Of a stretch of DNA of 51,626 nucleotides, positions 1 through 9,906 are shown in pieces. Origin of the DNA: an uncultured Oscillospiraceae bacterium (lineage in GTDB: Bacteria > Bacillota > Clostridia > Oscillospirales > Oscillospiraceae); contig CALWVZ010000009.1 in the NCBI GenBank assembly GCA_944385125.1, forward strand, positions 1 to 51,626. Direction: 5' to 3'. A program made the position numbers and the translations under genes. The notes beneath the pieces are model-generated. The model saw only the letters and a list, made by a program, of their open reading frames with translations. It made no database searches and was not told the origin of the DNA. The stretch's first letter is position 1, and each line of letters opens with the position of its first letter.

Positions 1-166
1 GACCTATCCGCTGCCGCAGATAAGTCTCGTCGTTTAAGATAAAGCCAGGAACTTGTCCAGTGTGTTGACCTCATCGCACCGGGGCGCCGACTACTCCCTT
101 ATTGGGGAGCATTATAGCATGGGGAGGGGCGCTTTTCAACAGAAATATGCGTTTTTCACAGGCTTT
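1..166. other. left-edge noncoding stretch
   Basis: No gene is recognised between the window edge and the stop codon of the permease on the minus strand. A short hairpin (CTCCC / GGGGAG around 95-112) could help end the leftward permease transcript, but it has no clear T-run, so it is not called as a terminator. Confidence 0.3.
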
Positions 167-1270
167 TTACAGCAGGCTGTAGCCCAGGAGCAGGAGGATG
201 AGCAAGGCGAAGTTCACCAGGGAGAAGAGCCCCAGGTATTTCCCGCTGTCGGACTGCTCCGAGTGGGAATAGAGCTTCAGACTTATGAGGCTGGCCAGGC
301 TGGCAATGGGGGTGCCCAGGCCGCCTATGTTCACACCCAGCAGCAGCTCCCGGCCGCTTTCCGTAAAGCCGGAGAGGAGCAGGGCGGCGGGCACGTTGCT
401 GATGACCTGGCTCACCAAAGCTCCGGCCAGCAGTTCCCGGCCCAGCAGCAGTCGGCTGAGCAGGGCCTCCACCGCCGGTACCCGGGCCAGGTTCCCGGCA
501 AAGACGAAGAAGCACACAAAGGTGAGAAGCAGCATGAAGTCCGCCTCTTTCAGCCGGCGGCGGTCAAGGATGAGAAGCACGACGATAAGCAGCGGCAGCA
601 TCACGTACCAGACTATGAGCCGCAGCACTACCGCCAGGCACAGGGCAAAGAGCAGCAGATATAGTACAAGGCTCTTTTTGTCCAGCTCCGGCTCCTCCCC
701 CAGAAAGACCTCCACATGGGAGCGGCTGAGACGCAGGCTCAGCAGCAGCACCACCGCCAGAGAGACGAGCCACAGAGGCAGGGTGGCGGAGAAAAAATCT
801 CCCATGCTCAGGTGGTAGCGGGAGTAAAGGTACAGGTTCTGGGGGTTGCCCACGGGGGTGAGCACGCTGCCCAGGTTTGCCGCCACGGTCTGGAGCACCA
901 CCACCCAGATGAGCTCCTTTTCCTGATGGGCCATGCCCAGTACCACGACGGTAAAGGGCACGAAGGTGAGCAGGGCCACGTCGTTGGTTATGAGCATGGC
1001 GCTGAAGAAGCTCAGCAGCACCAGGGTGATGCCCATGGTGCGCACGGAGCCGGCCCGGGCGCAGAGCCTGTGGGCCAGGAGGGTGAAGACTCCGGCGTGG
1101 CGCAGGCCCGCCACCACCACCATCAGGGCGTAGAGCAGGGCCAGGGTGCGCAGGTCCAGATAGCCCAGATAAGCCCCGTCCGGGGGCACGAAAAAGCAGC
1201 TTACAAGAGCGGCCACAAAGGAGATGCACAGCGTCAGCTCCCGGCGCATGAAGTCTTTGACTTTGCTCAT
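167..1270 (-). CDS. SLC13/ArsB-type (CitMHS-like) ion transporter permease
   Basis: A 367-residue polytopic membrane protein with about ten hydrophobic segments. The stretches around 'LITNDVALLTFVPF' (roughly residues 93-106) and 'GSVLTPVGNPQNLYLYS' (roughly 134-150) are the Asn/Pro/Thr-rich re-entrant motifs of the ion transporter superfamily that holds SLC13, ArsB, NhaD and CitMHS permeases. Such proteins move anions (dicarboxylates, citrate, sulfate, arsenite) or act as Na+/H+ antiporters, so the substrate cannot be fixed from sequence. It is somewhat shorter than the usual 400-450 residues but has a normal start and end. Its ATG overlaps the Nudix gene stop by four bases (1267-1270), so the two genes form one translationally coupled unit, although no functional link is obvious. 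Confidence 0.8.
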   Translation of the reverse strand: MSKVKDFMRRELTLCISFVAALVSCFFVPPDGAYLGYLDLRTLALLYALMVVVAGLRHAGVFTLLAHRLCARAGSVRTMGITLVLLSFFSAMLITNDVALLTFVPFTVVVLGMAHQEKELIWVVVLQTVAANLGSVLTPVGNPQNLYLYSRYHLSMGDFFSATLPLWLVSLAVVLLLSLRLSRSHVEVFLGEEPELDKKSLVLYLLLFALCLAVVLRLIVWYVMLPLLIVVLLILDRRRLKEADFMLLLTFVCFFVFAGNLARVPAVEALLSRLLLGRELLAGALVSQVISNVPAALLLSGFTESGRELLLGVNIGGLGTPIASLASLISLKLYSHSEQSDSGKYLGLFSLVNFALLILLLLGYSLL

Positions 1271-1737
1271 ATCAGTTCCTCCCTGCCGTTGAGCACGGCC
1301 CGGACCAGCCGGTCCCCCCGGTAACAGAGTTTAAGGGAGAAGAAGTCCGCCCCCTCATCCAGAAGGCGGAGAAAGATCTTGTCCCCCTCCCAGATGGGGA
1401 GCGAGGGGATACGCTTTTTCTCCACCCACTCCAGCTCCCCCTCGTCACAGTCACGAAGGGAGCCGGTGAAACCGTGGGCGGTAAAGAGGTGCATATATTC
1501 CGTGCCCCACTCATTGCTGACAAAGGTGACTATGCCACGAAAGCGCCAGGACTCAAGGCTCAGCCCTGTCTCTTCCAGCACCTCCCGGAGCATGCAGTCC
1601 TCCGGGCTCTCCCCGGCCTCAAACTTGCCGCCTATGCCTATCCACTTGTCCCGGTTCTCATCCTGGGCCTTCTTGACCCGGTGGAGCATCAGATAGCGGC
1701 CGTCCTTCTCTATGTAGCAGAGGGATGTGTTTTTCAT
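1267..1737 (-). CDS. Nudix hydrolase (MutT-like)
   Basis: A 156-residue protein with a complete Nudix box at residues 37-59: Gly37, Glu43, then R51-E52-V-L-E55-E56-T-G58-L59, matching GX5EX7REUXEEXGU. The Glu residues bind the Mg2+ used to hydrolyse a nucleoside diphosphate linked to another group. The N-terminal part resembles 8-oxo-dGTP diphosphatases, so oxidised nucleotide clean-up is a reasonable guess, but Nudix substrates cannot be read from the box. The start has a good AGAGGTGG ribosome site and a near-ideal promoter upstream (1771-1799). It is the first gene of a two-gene unit with the permease. Confidence 0.9.
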   Translation of the reverse strand: MKNTSLCYIEKDGRYLMLHRVKKAQDENRDKWIGIGGKFEAGESPEDCMLREVLEETGLSLESWRFRGIVTFVSNEWGTEYMHLFTAHGFTGSLRDCDEGELEWVEKKRIPSLPIWEGDKIFLRLLDEGADFFSLKLCYRGDRLVRAVLNGREELI

Positions 1738-1770
1738 TTATACCACCTCTGGAAATCTTAAATCCGACTC

Positions 1771-1799
1771 ATTGTACATAGGAAGACAGGGAATGTCAA
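1771..1799 (-). promoter_or_regulatory. sigma-A-type promoter of the Nudix/permease operon
   Basis: On the minus strand a perfect -35 TTGACA (1794-1799) is followed after 17 bp by TACAAT (1771-1776), about 35 bp upstream of the Nudix start codon. Confidence 0.75.
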
Positions 1800-1985
1800 T
1801 TGAAAAATGCGCAGAGGGAAAAAGACTTTTACTTTTCCTCAAAAATGGGGAAAAGCCCTGTAAACAGGGGACAGGGAAGCCCAGATAACAGGTGACTTTG
1901 CCGGGGATTTGTGCTATCCTAATACATAACGGCGGCGGGGGGAGACCCCGGCGCCCTGAGAGAAAACCACAGGGGAGGCTTCCCG

Positions 1986-3395
1986 ATGAAGCAGAAGAGA
2001 GAAAACAAGGGCCTGAACATCAGCGCCCGCTCCTTTATTACGGCTATCCTCATACTCTTTGCCCTGATGCTGCTGACTTATATACTCACCCTGGTGCTCC
2101 CCGGCGGGGAATACCAGCGTGTAGCCGATGCCCAGGGGAACATGGTGATAGACACCCAGGCGGGCTACAGCAGCGTGGAGGGGGGACTGCCCTTTTACAA
2201 ATGGCTGCTGTCGCCTCTGCTCATCCTGGGCCAGGAGGGCAGCGGCACCATCATTGCGGTGATAGTCTTTCTGCTGGTCATCGGCGGCATATTCAACAGC
2301 CTGGACCGCTGCGGGCTTATGCTGTATATGCTCAAGCGGGTGGTGGGCCGTTATGGCGCCGCCCGGTATCGGCTCATGGCGGTGGTGGTGCTGTTTTTCA
2401 TGGCCATGGGCTCCTTCATCGGCTCTTTTGAGGAGGTCATCCCTCTGGTGCCCATAGTGGTATCCCTGGCGGTGGGCCTGGGCTGGGACGCCCTCACCGG
2501 CGTGGGCATGAGCATCCTGGCCGCAGGCTGCGGTTTCTCCGCCGGGGTGTGCAACCCCTTCACCGTGGGCGTGGCCCAGGAGCTGGCGGGCCTGCCCATG
2601 TTCTCCGGCATCTGGCTGAGGGCAGTCAGCTTTTTGGTGGTCTATGCCCTGCTGCTGCTCTTCCTGGGCAGCCACGCCAAAAAGGTGGAGCGGCCCCTGA
2701 CCGGGGACCTGGCCGGGGAGGACTTCCGTCCCAGCCCCGCCATGGACAGGGCCCTGGCCCTCTTCGGCGGGATACTGGGCCTGGGCATAGTCCTGGTGCT
2801 CTCCTCCAGCTTTATCACCGCCCTGCAGGACTACACCATGATAATCGTGGCGGCCATGTTCCTTCTTGCCGGCATAGTGTCCACCTTGGCCTCGGGCATG
2901 ACGCCGGGGAAGCTGGGCTCCAGCTTCATAAACGGCCTTGTGAGCGTGCTGCCCGCCGTGCTGATGATACTCATGGCCAGCTCCATAAAATATACCCTAA
3001 CCGAGGGCAAGATACTGGACACCATTTTGTACTATGCCGTGGCCGCCGCCGGGACCCTGCCCCGCTGGGTTGTGATACTCTTCCTGTATCTGGTGGTGCT
3101 GGTGATGAACTTCTTCATCCCCTCCGGCTCCGCCAAGGCTTTCCTGCTGCTGCCGCTGATACTGCCGGTAGCCCAGATATTTGAGCTATCTCCCCAGCTG
3201 TGCGTCATGGCCTACGCCTTCGGCGACGGCTTTTCCAACGTGCTCTATCCCACCAACCCGGTGCTGCTCATATCCCTGGGCCTTGCCGGGGTGAGCTACG
3301 GCAGCTGGTTTAAATGGACATGGAGATTCCAGGCGGTGATACTTGTGTGCACCGGCCTGCTGCTGCTCTTCGGCCTAGCCGTGGGCTACGCCTGA
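1986..3395 (+). CDS. YfcC-family membrane permease
   Basis: A 469-residue integral membrane protein with about twelve hydrophobic segments. The early 'LVLPGGEYQRV' loop, the 'GSFEEVIPLVPI' stretch and 'GFSAGVCNPFTVGVAQE' are typical of the YfcC/DcuC-like group of the ion transporter superfamily. Members are annotated as possible basic amino acid, peptide or C4-dicarboxylate permeases; few have a proven substrate. The ATG follows GGGGAGG by seven bases. The gene ends 33 bp before a two-component regulator on the same strand, and read-through or shared regulation is possible. The 248-bp gap upstream separates it from the divergent Nudix gene and has only a weak promoter candidate (TTTGCC at 1897, TAATAC at 1920). 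Confidence 0.8.
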   Translation: MKQKRENKGLNISARSFITAILILFALMLLTYILTLVLPGGEYQRVADAQGNMVIDTQAGYSSVEGGLPFYKWLLSPLLILGQEGSGTIIAVIVFLLVIGGIFNSLDRCGLMLYMLKRVVGRYGAARYRLMAVVVLFFMAMGSFIGSFEEVIPLVPIVVSLAVGLGWDALTGVGMSILAAGCGFSAGVCNPFTVGVAQELAGLPMFSGIWLRAVSFLVVYALLLLFLGSHAKKVERPLTGDLAGEDFRPSPAMDRALALFGGILGLGIVLVLSSSFITALQDYTMIIVAAMFLLAGIVSTLASGMTPGKLGSSFINGLVSVLPAVLMILMASSIKYTLTEGKILDTILYYAVAAAGTLPRWVVILFLYLVVLVMNFFIPSGSAKAFLLLPLILPVAQIFELSPQLCVMAYAFGDGFSNVLYPTNPVLLISLGLAGVSYGSWFKWTWRFQAVILVCTGLLLLFGLAVGYA

Positions 3396-3428
3396 TGAAT
3401 TGATACGGCTTCAAAGGAGGCGAAAACC

Positions 3429-4106
3429 GTGCGTATACTTGTGGTGGAGGACGAGAAGGATCTCAACCGCATAATCACAAAGACCCTTACAAAAAGCGGC
3501 TACACTGTGGACAGCTGTCTGGACGGGAACGAGGTGGAGCACTACCTGGCCGGGGCGGAGTATGACGCCATACTCATGGACGTGATGCTCCCGGGCAAGG
3601 ACGGCTTCAGCCTGGTCTCCGCCATGCGGGAGCGGGGGATGGACACCCCGGTGCTCTTTCTCACCGCCCGTGACAGCGTGGCGGACAGGGTGACCGGCCT
3701 GGACCTGGGCGGGGACGACTATCTGGTGAAGCCCTTTGACTTTGAGGAACTGCTGGCCCGCATCCGGGCCATGACCCGCAAGCACGCAGGCAGCCGCAGC
3801 AATATCTTCAACCTGGCAGACCTCAGCGTGGATACCCGACGCCAGAGGGTGGAGCGGGGCGGAAAGGAGATAGCTCTGCTGCCCAAGGAGTTTGCCATAC
3901 TGGAACACCTCATAAGAAACAAGGGGGCGGTCATCTCCCGGGAGCAGCTGGAGGACAGGATCTGGAACTATGAGTACTCCGGCAGCTCCAACAACGTGGA
4001 CGTGTACATGAGCCGCCTGAGAAAGAAGCTGGACGAGGGCTATGAGGTGAAGCTCATCCACACCGTCCGTGGGGCGGGCTGGGTGCTGCGGGAGGACAAG
4101 GCATGA
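3429..4106 (+). CDS. OmpR/PhoB-family response regulator
   Basis: A 225-residue two-domain regulator. The receiver domain has the acidic pocket (E7-D8), the phospho-acceptor Asp51 in 'ILMDVMLPG', the Thr switch in 'FLTARD' and the Lys of 'LVKPFD'. The C-terminal half is a winged helix ('LLPKEFAILEHLIRNKGAVISREQLEDRIWNY...NNVDVYMSRLRKKL') that binds direct-repeat DNA sites. The GTG start is eight bases after AAAGGAGG. It overlaps the kinase gene by four bases, giving a coupled regulator-kinase pair. Target genes are unknown; the PepSY lipoprotein just downstream is a likely one. OmpR-type regulators bind repeats spaced near 10-11 bp, such as those upstream of the solute-binding genes at 48.0 and 50.7 kb, but no link to this regulator is shown. 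Confidence 0.93.
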   Translation: MRILVVEDEKDLNRIITKTLTKSGYTVDSCLDGNEVEHYLAGAEYDAILMDVMLPGKDGFSLVSAMRERGMDTPVLFLTARDSVADRVTGLDLGGDDYLVKPFDFEELLARIRAMTRKHAGSRSNIFNLADLSVDTRRQRVERGGKEIALLPKEFAILEHLIRNKGAVISREQLEDRIWNYEYSGSSNNVDVYMSRLRKKLDEGYEVKLIHTVRGAGWVLREDKA

Positions 4107-5470
4107 GAAAAAGCTCCATCAAGCTGCGCCTTACCCTGTGGTACGCGCTGCTGATGCTGCTCATGGCCGCCGTGACCTTGACCTTCGTCATGGCCATAAG
4201 CAGCTCGGTGGCAAACCAGACCACCCTGGACAGCCTGGACCGCACCTTGCGGGAGAACGCCCTCCAGGCGGAGCTGGAGGAGGGGGAGCTGAAAATAGGC
4301 GGCGGCTTCAGCTTCTACCGCAGCGGCATATATACCCTGGTGTACAGCAAGAGCCAGGCCCTGCTGGCGGGGCAGCTGCCCCAGGCCTTTTCCGGCCTGA
4401 GCCTGCCCTTTGAAAACGGTCTGAGCCGCCCGGTGGAGACGGAGCAGGGGGACTATTATGTCATGGACCTGTGGCTGCCCTCCGGCTGGGAGGACGGCAT
4501 ATGGCTTCGGGGGATAACGGAGATATCCCAGGGCGCCGAGGCCAGGCAGAACCTGCTCATAGCCGCCGGTATTGCCCTGCCCCTGTTCATCCTGCTGGGG
4601 GCTCTGGGGGGCTGGTTCATAGTGCGCCGGGCCCTGCGGCCCCTGGACAGCATAAACGCCACCGCCGCCGCCATCAACGAGGGCCGGGACCTGTCCGCCC
4701 GGATAAATTTGGGGGAGGCCCCGGAGGAGTTCAGCTCCCTGGCTGAAAACTTTGACAATATGCTGGAGCGGCTGGAGCGGGCCTTTGAGGCGGAGCGGCG
4801 CTTTACCTCCGACGCCTCCCACGAGCTGCGTACGCCCCTTTCGGTGATACTCAGCGCCTGCGAATACAGCGAGAAATTCGACGAGACCGGGGAGGAGCGG
4901 GAGGAGACTATACAGACCGTCCACCGCCAGGGGAAAAAGATGGCGGTGCTCATAGACCAGCTTTTGCAGATGACCCGACTGGAGCAGGGCACCGAGGGAC
5001 TGCGCATGGAAGCGCTGGACCTCTCCGCCCTCACGGAGGAGCTGTGCCGGGAGCAGGGGGAGAAAAGCGAGTACCTGAAGCTGGATATCCTGCCCGGAGT
5101 AAGGGTCAGGGGAGACAGGCTGCTGCTGGGCCGTCTTATCCAGAACCTGCTGGACAATGCCTATAAATACGGAAAGCCCGGCGGCAGCGTGTGGCTGAGA
5201 CTGCGCCGGGGCGGAGGCTGGGTGCAGCTCAGCGTACGGGACGAGGGCGAGGGCATAGCGCCGGAGCAGCAGGAGAAGATATGGCGGCGCTTTTATCAGG
5301 CCGACCCCTCCCGCAGCGGCGCTCAGGGGGCCGGGCTGGGCCTTGCCATAGTGGAGCAGATAGCCCGGCTCCACGGCGGCAGCATGAGCCTTGAAAGCCG
5401 CCCGGGGGAGGGCAGCACCTTCACCCTGAACCTGCCGGAGGCGGTCGGGGAGACCGAAGAAAAAATCTGA
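4103..5470 (+). CDS. sensor histidine kinase (HAMP-HisKA-HATPase)
   Basis: A 455-residue membrane kinase. A membrane segment near residues 12-34 and a second near 155-175 flank an extracytoplasmic sensor region of about 120 residues. These are followed by a HAMP-like linker, the phospho-acceptor His in 'DASHELRTPLSV', and a catalytic domain with the N box 'NLLDNAYKYG', G1 'DEGEGI' and G2 'GAGLGLAIV'. It would autophosphorylate and pass phosphate to Asp51 of the overlapping regulator. The architecture resembles QseC/CssS/ArlS-type kinases; the stimulus is unknown. A gene for a lipoprotein with three PepSY domains follows, and such proteins are often partners or outputs of envelope-sensing systems. 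Confidence 0.93.
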   Translation: MRKSSIKLRLTLWYALLMLLMAAVTLTFVMAISSSVANQTTLDSLDRTLRENALQAELEEGELKIGGGFSFYRSGIYTLVYSKSQALLAGQLPQAFSGLSLPFENGLSRPVETEQGDYYVMDLWLPSGWEDGIWLRGITEISQGAEARQNLLIAAGIALPLFILLGALGGWFIVRRALRPLDSINATAAAINEGRDLSARINLGEAPEEFSSLAENFDNMLERLERAFEAERRFTSDASHELRTPLSVILSACEYSEKFDETGEEREETIQTVHRQGKKMAVLIDQLLQMTRLEQGTEGLRMEALDLSALTEELCREQGEKSEYLKLDILPGVRVRGDRLLLGRLIQNLLDNAYKYGKPGGSVWLRLRRGGGWVQLSVRDEGEGIAPEQQEKIWRRFYQADPSRSGAQGAGLGLAIVEQIARLHGGSMSLESRPGEGSTFTLNLPEAVGETEEKI

Positions 5471-5552
5471 AAAAAACTTTTCCCGTTTCATGTTCCTTTA
5501 ATATTTCCCTGGTAAGCTTTCACCATCGAAAGGAAATAAGGAGGAAAATAAA

Positions 5553-6392
5553 ATGAAAAACAAGATGAAGATATTCGTTCTGTCGGTCCTGGCCTGCTTC
5601 GTCCTGGCCGGCTGCGGCAGCCCCACCAGCGTCCAGGCCCAGCCCATAGGGCTGGAGGCGGCAAAGGCCGTGGCCCTGGAGGACGCCGGGCTCAGCGCCT
5701 CCGCCGTGAGCTTCACCACCACCGGCCTTGACCGGCAGGGGGACACCGAGTACTACGCCATAGACTTCACCAGCGGCGACAGCAGCTATCAGTATGACAT
5801 CGACGCCATCAGCGGCCGGGTGATAGAGTGCAGGATAAGCGAAGGTACAGCCCTTGCCGCCCAGACTACAGCCCAGCCCCAGACTACTTCCGCCCCCGCC
5901 GCCCAGAGCTCTTCCGCCCAGACCCAGAGCAGCGGGGAGCTGATAGGGGAACAGGCCGCCAGGGATGCGGCCCTGGAGCACGCCGGACTCACCGAGAGCC
6001 AGGTCACCTTCCTGAAGACCAAGCTGGACCGGGAGGACGGCCGCCAGGTCTACGAGGTGGAGTTCTACACCCAGGACTACAAGGAATACGACTATGAGAT
6101 AGACGCCCTCACCGGGGAGGTGTACTCCTACGACTACGATGCGGAGACTTACTTCCAGTCCTCCGGCAGCGGCAGCGAGATAAGTGCGGAGGAGGCCAAG
6201 GCCCTGGCTCTCGCCCAGGTGCCGGGAGCCACCGAGAGCGATATCATTGAGTTCAAGACCGACCGGGACGACGGCCGCATCGAGTACGAGGGGGAGATCC
6301 TCTACTCCGGCATGAAGTACGAGTTTGAGATAGACGCCTACAGCGGCGCCATCCGCAGCTGGGAGGCGGAAAAAGCCGGACTGTGGGGATAA
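5553..6392 (+). CDS. lipoprotein with three PepSY domains
   Basis: A 279-residue exported lipoprotein: the signal peptide ends in the lipobox LAGC with Cys21 as the lipid anchor. Three PepSY-like repeats follow, at about residues 33-95, 128-193 and 210-275, each with the pattern 'A...AL..AG....V......D...G...Y...F.....Y.Y.IDA.SG.V'. A Thr/Ala/Gln/Ser-rich linker separates the first two. PepSY modules are found in inhibitors of secreted peptidases and in envelope-stress sensing proteins; the precise role here is not known. It sits 82 bp after the histidine kinase gene with an excellent AAGGAGG site, so it may be regulated by that system. An inverted repeat follows at 6413-6441. Confidence 0.85.
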   Translation: MKNKMKIFVLSVLACFVLAGCGSPTSVQAQPIGLEAAKAVALEDAGLSASAVSFTTTGLDRQGDTEYYAIDFTSGDSSYQYDIDAISGRVIECRISEGTALAAQTTAQPQTTSAPAAQSSSAQTQSSGELIGEQAARDAALEHAGLTESQVTFLKTKLDREDGRQVYEVEFYTQDYKEYDYEIDALTGEVYSYDYDAETYFQSSGSGSEISAEEAKALALAQVPGATESDIIEFKTDRDDGRIEYEGEILYSGMKYEFEIDAYSGAIRSWEAEKAGLWG

Positions 6393-6412
6393 GATAAGTT
6401 AGGAAAGAAAGC

Positions 6413-6441
6413 ATCGGCCGGCCCATTTGGGGCCGGCCGAT
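6413..6441. terminator. shared stem-loop between convergent genes
   Basis: A perfect 12-bp GC-rich inverted repeat (arms 6413-6424 and 6430-6441, loop ATTTG) lies between the convergent PepSY and regulator genes. The + side is followed by AATTATAA and the - side by a T-rich run, so it may end transcripts from both directions. Confidence 0.6.
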
Positions 6442-6491
6442 AATTATAAGAGGCAAAGCAAGGCTGCCGGACTGTTTTACCAGCCGGCGGC

Positions 6492-6692
6492 CTATTTGAA
6501 TTCCACGATGTCGTTGGGAGTGCAGCCGATAATCCTGCACAGCTTTTCCAGGGTCACCATGGTGATGTTCCCGTTTTTCTTCAGAGAGTCCAGGGTTTTG
6601 TTGTCTATGCCGTTTTTCAGCAGCTGGTACTGGGATACCTTGTTGCGCTTCATGGTCTCCCACATCGGGTCGTAGTCAAAGATATCCCACAC
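6492..6692 (-). CDS. small Cro/C1-type (XRE) helix-turn-helix regulator
   Basis: A compact regulator consisting of a single helix-turn-helix domain: 'MWETMKRNKVSQYQLLKNGIDNKTLDSLKKNGNITMVTLEKLCRIIGCTPNDIVEF' has the pattern of the short YozG/XRE family common in Firmicutes. I chose the GTG at 6692 (66 residues) because related proteins begin just before 'YDPMWETM' and a GAGGG lies close upstream. A longer reading frame to 6779 adds unlikely sequence, and the internal ATG at 6665 is the alternative. The gene points toward the PepSY gene. Target genes are unknown; nothing suggests a phage or toxin context. Confidence 0.75.
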   Translation of the reverse strand: MWDIFDYDPMWETMKRNKVSQYQLLKNGIDNKTLDSLKKNGNITMVTLEKLCRIIGCTPNDIVEFK

Positions 6693-6780
6693 CGCCCTCA
6701 AATCAAGTATGCCTAAATTATATGCACTGTTGCAGAAAAGAAACATTGTGGGTATAATCACAACGTAGTAACATACCAAA

Positions 6781-6806
6781 AGCCCGGAGGCGGCTGCCTC
6801 CGGGCT
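6781..6806 (-). terminator. intrinsic terminator of groESL
   Basis: An 11-bp perfect stem (6781-6791 with 6796-6806, loop of four) downstream of groEL. On the minus strand it is followed by TTTT, as for a Rho-independent terminator. Confidence 0.8.
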
Positions 6807-6868
6807 TGGGTTTTATGCTTGGGATTATTTAACTGTTGGGCTTGACTGTTCGGCTGTTTACCGATTTA

Positions 6869-8515
<1,647 letters not shown>

Positions 8516-8518
8516 CTA

Positions 8519-8803
8519 TCACTCGATAACGGCCAGTATGTCGCTCTGACGGACTATGGTGTACTCCACGTCCTCCAGCTTTACCTTGCTGCCGCTGTAC
8601 TTGCCCACCAGGACGTTCTGGCCGGCCTTGACTATCATCTCTACCTGGTTGCCGTCCACCATGCCGCCGGGGCCGACCTCTACAACTTCGTAGACCTCGG
8701 GCTTTTCCTGGGCGGATGCGGTGAGGAAAATGCCGGAGGAGGTGCGCTCCTCAGCGGCGTTCTGCTTGAGAACGACTCTGTCGGCCAAAGGTTTCAGTTT
8801 CAT
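8519..8803 (-). CDS. groES: 10 kDa co-chaperonin GroES
   Basis: A 94-residue co-chaperonin, from 'MKLKPLADRVVLKQ' through the mobile loop ('AEERTSSGIFL') and the 'VGKYSGSKVKLEDVEYTIVRQSDILAVIE' C-terminal strands. It caps the GroEL chamber. I take the ATG at 8803, nine bases after GGAGG; an in-frame ATG two codons upstream is too close to that site. The promoter and a CIRCE operator lie immediately upstream, so expression should be held down by HrcA and rise on heat or protein-folding stress. Confidence 0.97.
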   Translation of the reverse strand: MKLKPLADRVVLKQNAAEERTSSGIFLTASAQEKPEVYEVVEVGPGGMVDGNQVEMIVKAGQNVLVGKYSGSKVKLEDVEYTIVRQSDILAVIE

Positions 8804-8844
8804 TATCATATACCTCCAAAAGTTTATTACAAAATTCAGCACTG

Positions 8845-8871
8845 TTAGCACTCTAAACCTATGAGTGCTAA
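8845..8871 (-). promoter_or_regulatory. CIRCE operator (HrcA binding site)
   Basis: A perfect CIRCE element: TTAGCACTC, nine bases, GAGTGCTAA. The palindrome goes on for six more bases on each side (GCACTG / CAGTGC), giving 15-bp arms from 8839 to 8877. It sits right after the groES -10 box, where HrcA would block transcription. Confidence 0.97.
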
Positions 8872-8879
8872 CAGTGCTA

Positions 8880-8907
8880 ATAATAACACAGTTTTATATT
8901 TTTGCAA
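8880..8907 (-). promoter_or_regulatory. groESL promoter
   Basis: On the minus strand a -35 TTGCAA (8902-8907) and a -10 TATTAT (8880-8885) are 16 bp apart, with the start point predicted inside the CIRCE palindrome. Confidence 0.75.
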
Positions 8908-8973
8908 TACCCTAAACAAAAAATTTGCAGAGAAATTTATAAATTTTTTGTAACGAGTTTTTCCCGCTCCGGC

Positions 8974-9906
8974 TCAGGCTTCAGTCTCGGGGGCGGGACC
9001 GAAGAAAGTCATGCCCCGGGGAACCACCAGCCTCAGGGCGCCGGGGACGAGGCGCAGCTTCGCCTCCCGGGCAAAAATCGCCTCGCCGTCTAGGTTTATC
9101 ACGTTGTCCTGGTCAAAGTCTATATCTATCCTGTCGGTGCGCAGGTGGGTGGCGTAATCCGGCATCTCGTCGGCCCGGCCCTTAGCGTACATGCCGATGA
9201 GTCTGGCCAGGGTGAGCAGGCTCACGCCTTTTATGATGAACACGTCCATTATCCCGTCGTCGGGGCGGGCGTCCGGGCTGGGGTTGAAGCCTCCGCCGTA
9301 GAAGCGGCCGTTGCAGGCGCAGACCAGAGCGTGCATGCCCTCGGCGTGAAAGTCGCCGCTGCGTATGCGCATGTTGCGGTTGATGCCTTTGATGACGTTC
9401 ACTGCCGTGGACACCACATAGCCGGTGGCCCCGCCCACAAGGGGTATCTTGCTGTAGTTGTGGACCTGGGTGCCGATGCGGGCGTCTATGCCCACGGAGC
9501 AGATATTGGCGCTGTAGCGGCCGTTGCACTCTATCAGGTCGATGGGGTGTTCCCAGCCCTCCACCAGGGCGGGGAGATCCCGGTAAAGCTGCTGTTCCGG
9601 GCCGAACATGCGGCAGAAGTCGTTGCCGGTGCCGGTAGGGAAGGGGCACACCGCCGCATTCTCCAGCCCTGCCGCGGCGCAGGCGCATTCATTGAAGGTG
9701 CCGTCTCCGCCGCAGGCGTAGATGCGCAGGCGCTCACCCTTGGCTGCTTCCCGGCGTATCTTTTCCGGGGCGTCCATGGCGGCTTTGGTGACGTATATCT
9801 CATATTTGTCGCTGCGGTTTTTAAACAGTTCCTCCACCTGGCGGCGTACCTTGTCGGTCTTGTCCTTGCCGCCGGCAATGGGGTTGACGATAAACAGATG
9901 CTTCAT
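8974..9906 (-). CDS. diacylglycerol/lipid kinase family protein (YegS/DgkB-like)
   Basis: A 310-residue soluble kinase of the DAGK catalytic family. It has the N-terminal 'IVNPIAGG', the nucleotide-binding GGDGT at residues 66-70 and 'PTGTGND' at 90-96, followed by the C-terminal beta-sandwich found in DgkB, YegS and BmrU. DgkB-type enzymes phosphorylate diacylglycerol released in envelope polymer synthesis and return it to phospholipid as phosphatidic acid; other members act on other lipids. The ATG at 9906 overlaps the stop of the upstream RNA methyltransferase gene by four bases, so the two are co-translated. A longer frame upstream lacks family similarity. Confidence 0.88.
   Translation of the reverse strand: MKHLFIVNPIAGGKDKTDKVRRQVEELFKNRSDKYEIYVTKAAMDAPEKIRREAAKGERLRIYACGGDGTFNECACAAAGLENAAVCPFPTGTGNDFCRMFGPEQQLYRDLPALVEGWEHPIDLIECNGRYSANICSVGIDARIGTQVHNYSKIPLVGGATGYVVSTAVNVIKGINRNMRIRSGDFHAEGMHALVCACNGRFYGGGFNPSPDARPDDGIMDVFIIKGVSLLTLARLIGMYAKGRADEMPDYATHLRTDRIDIDFDQDNVINLDGEAIFAREAKLRLVPGALRLVVPRGMTFFGPAPETEA

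Noticed and set aside
53-664. Open frame on the + strand over the left-edge permease
   Set aside because: It is antisense to a clear membrane permease and has the Gln/His/Glu-rich composition of a reverse-strand shadow in GC-rich DNA.
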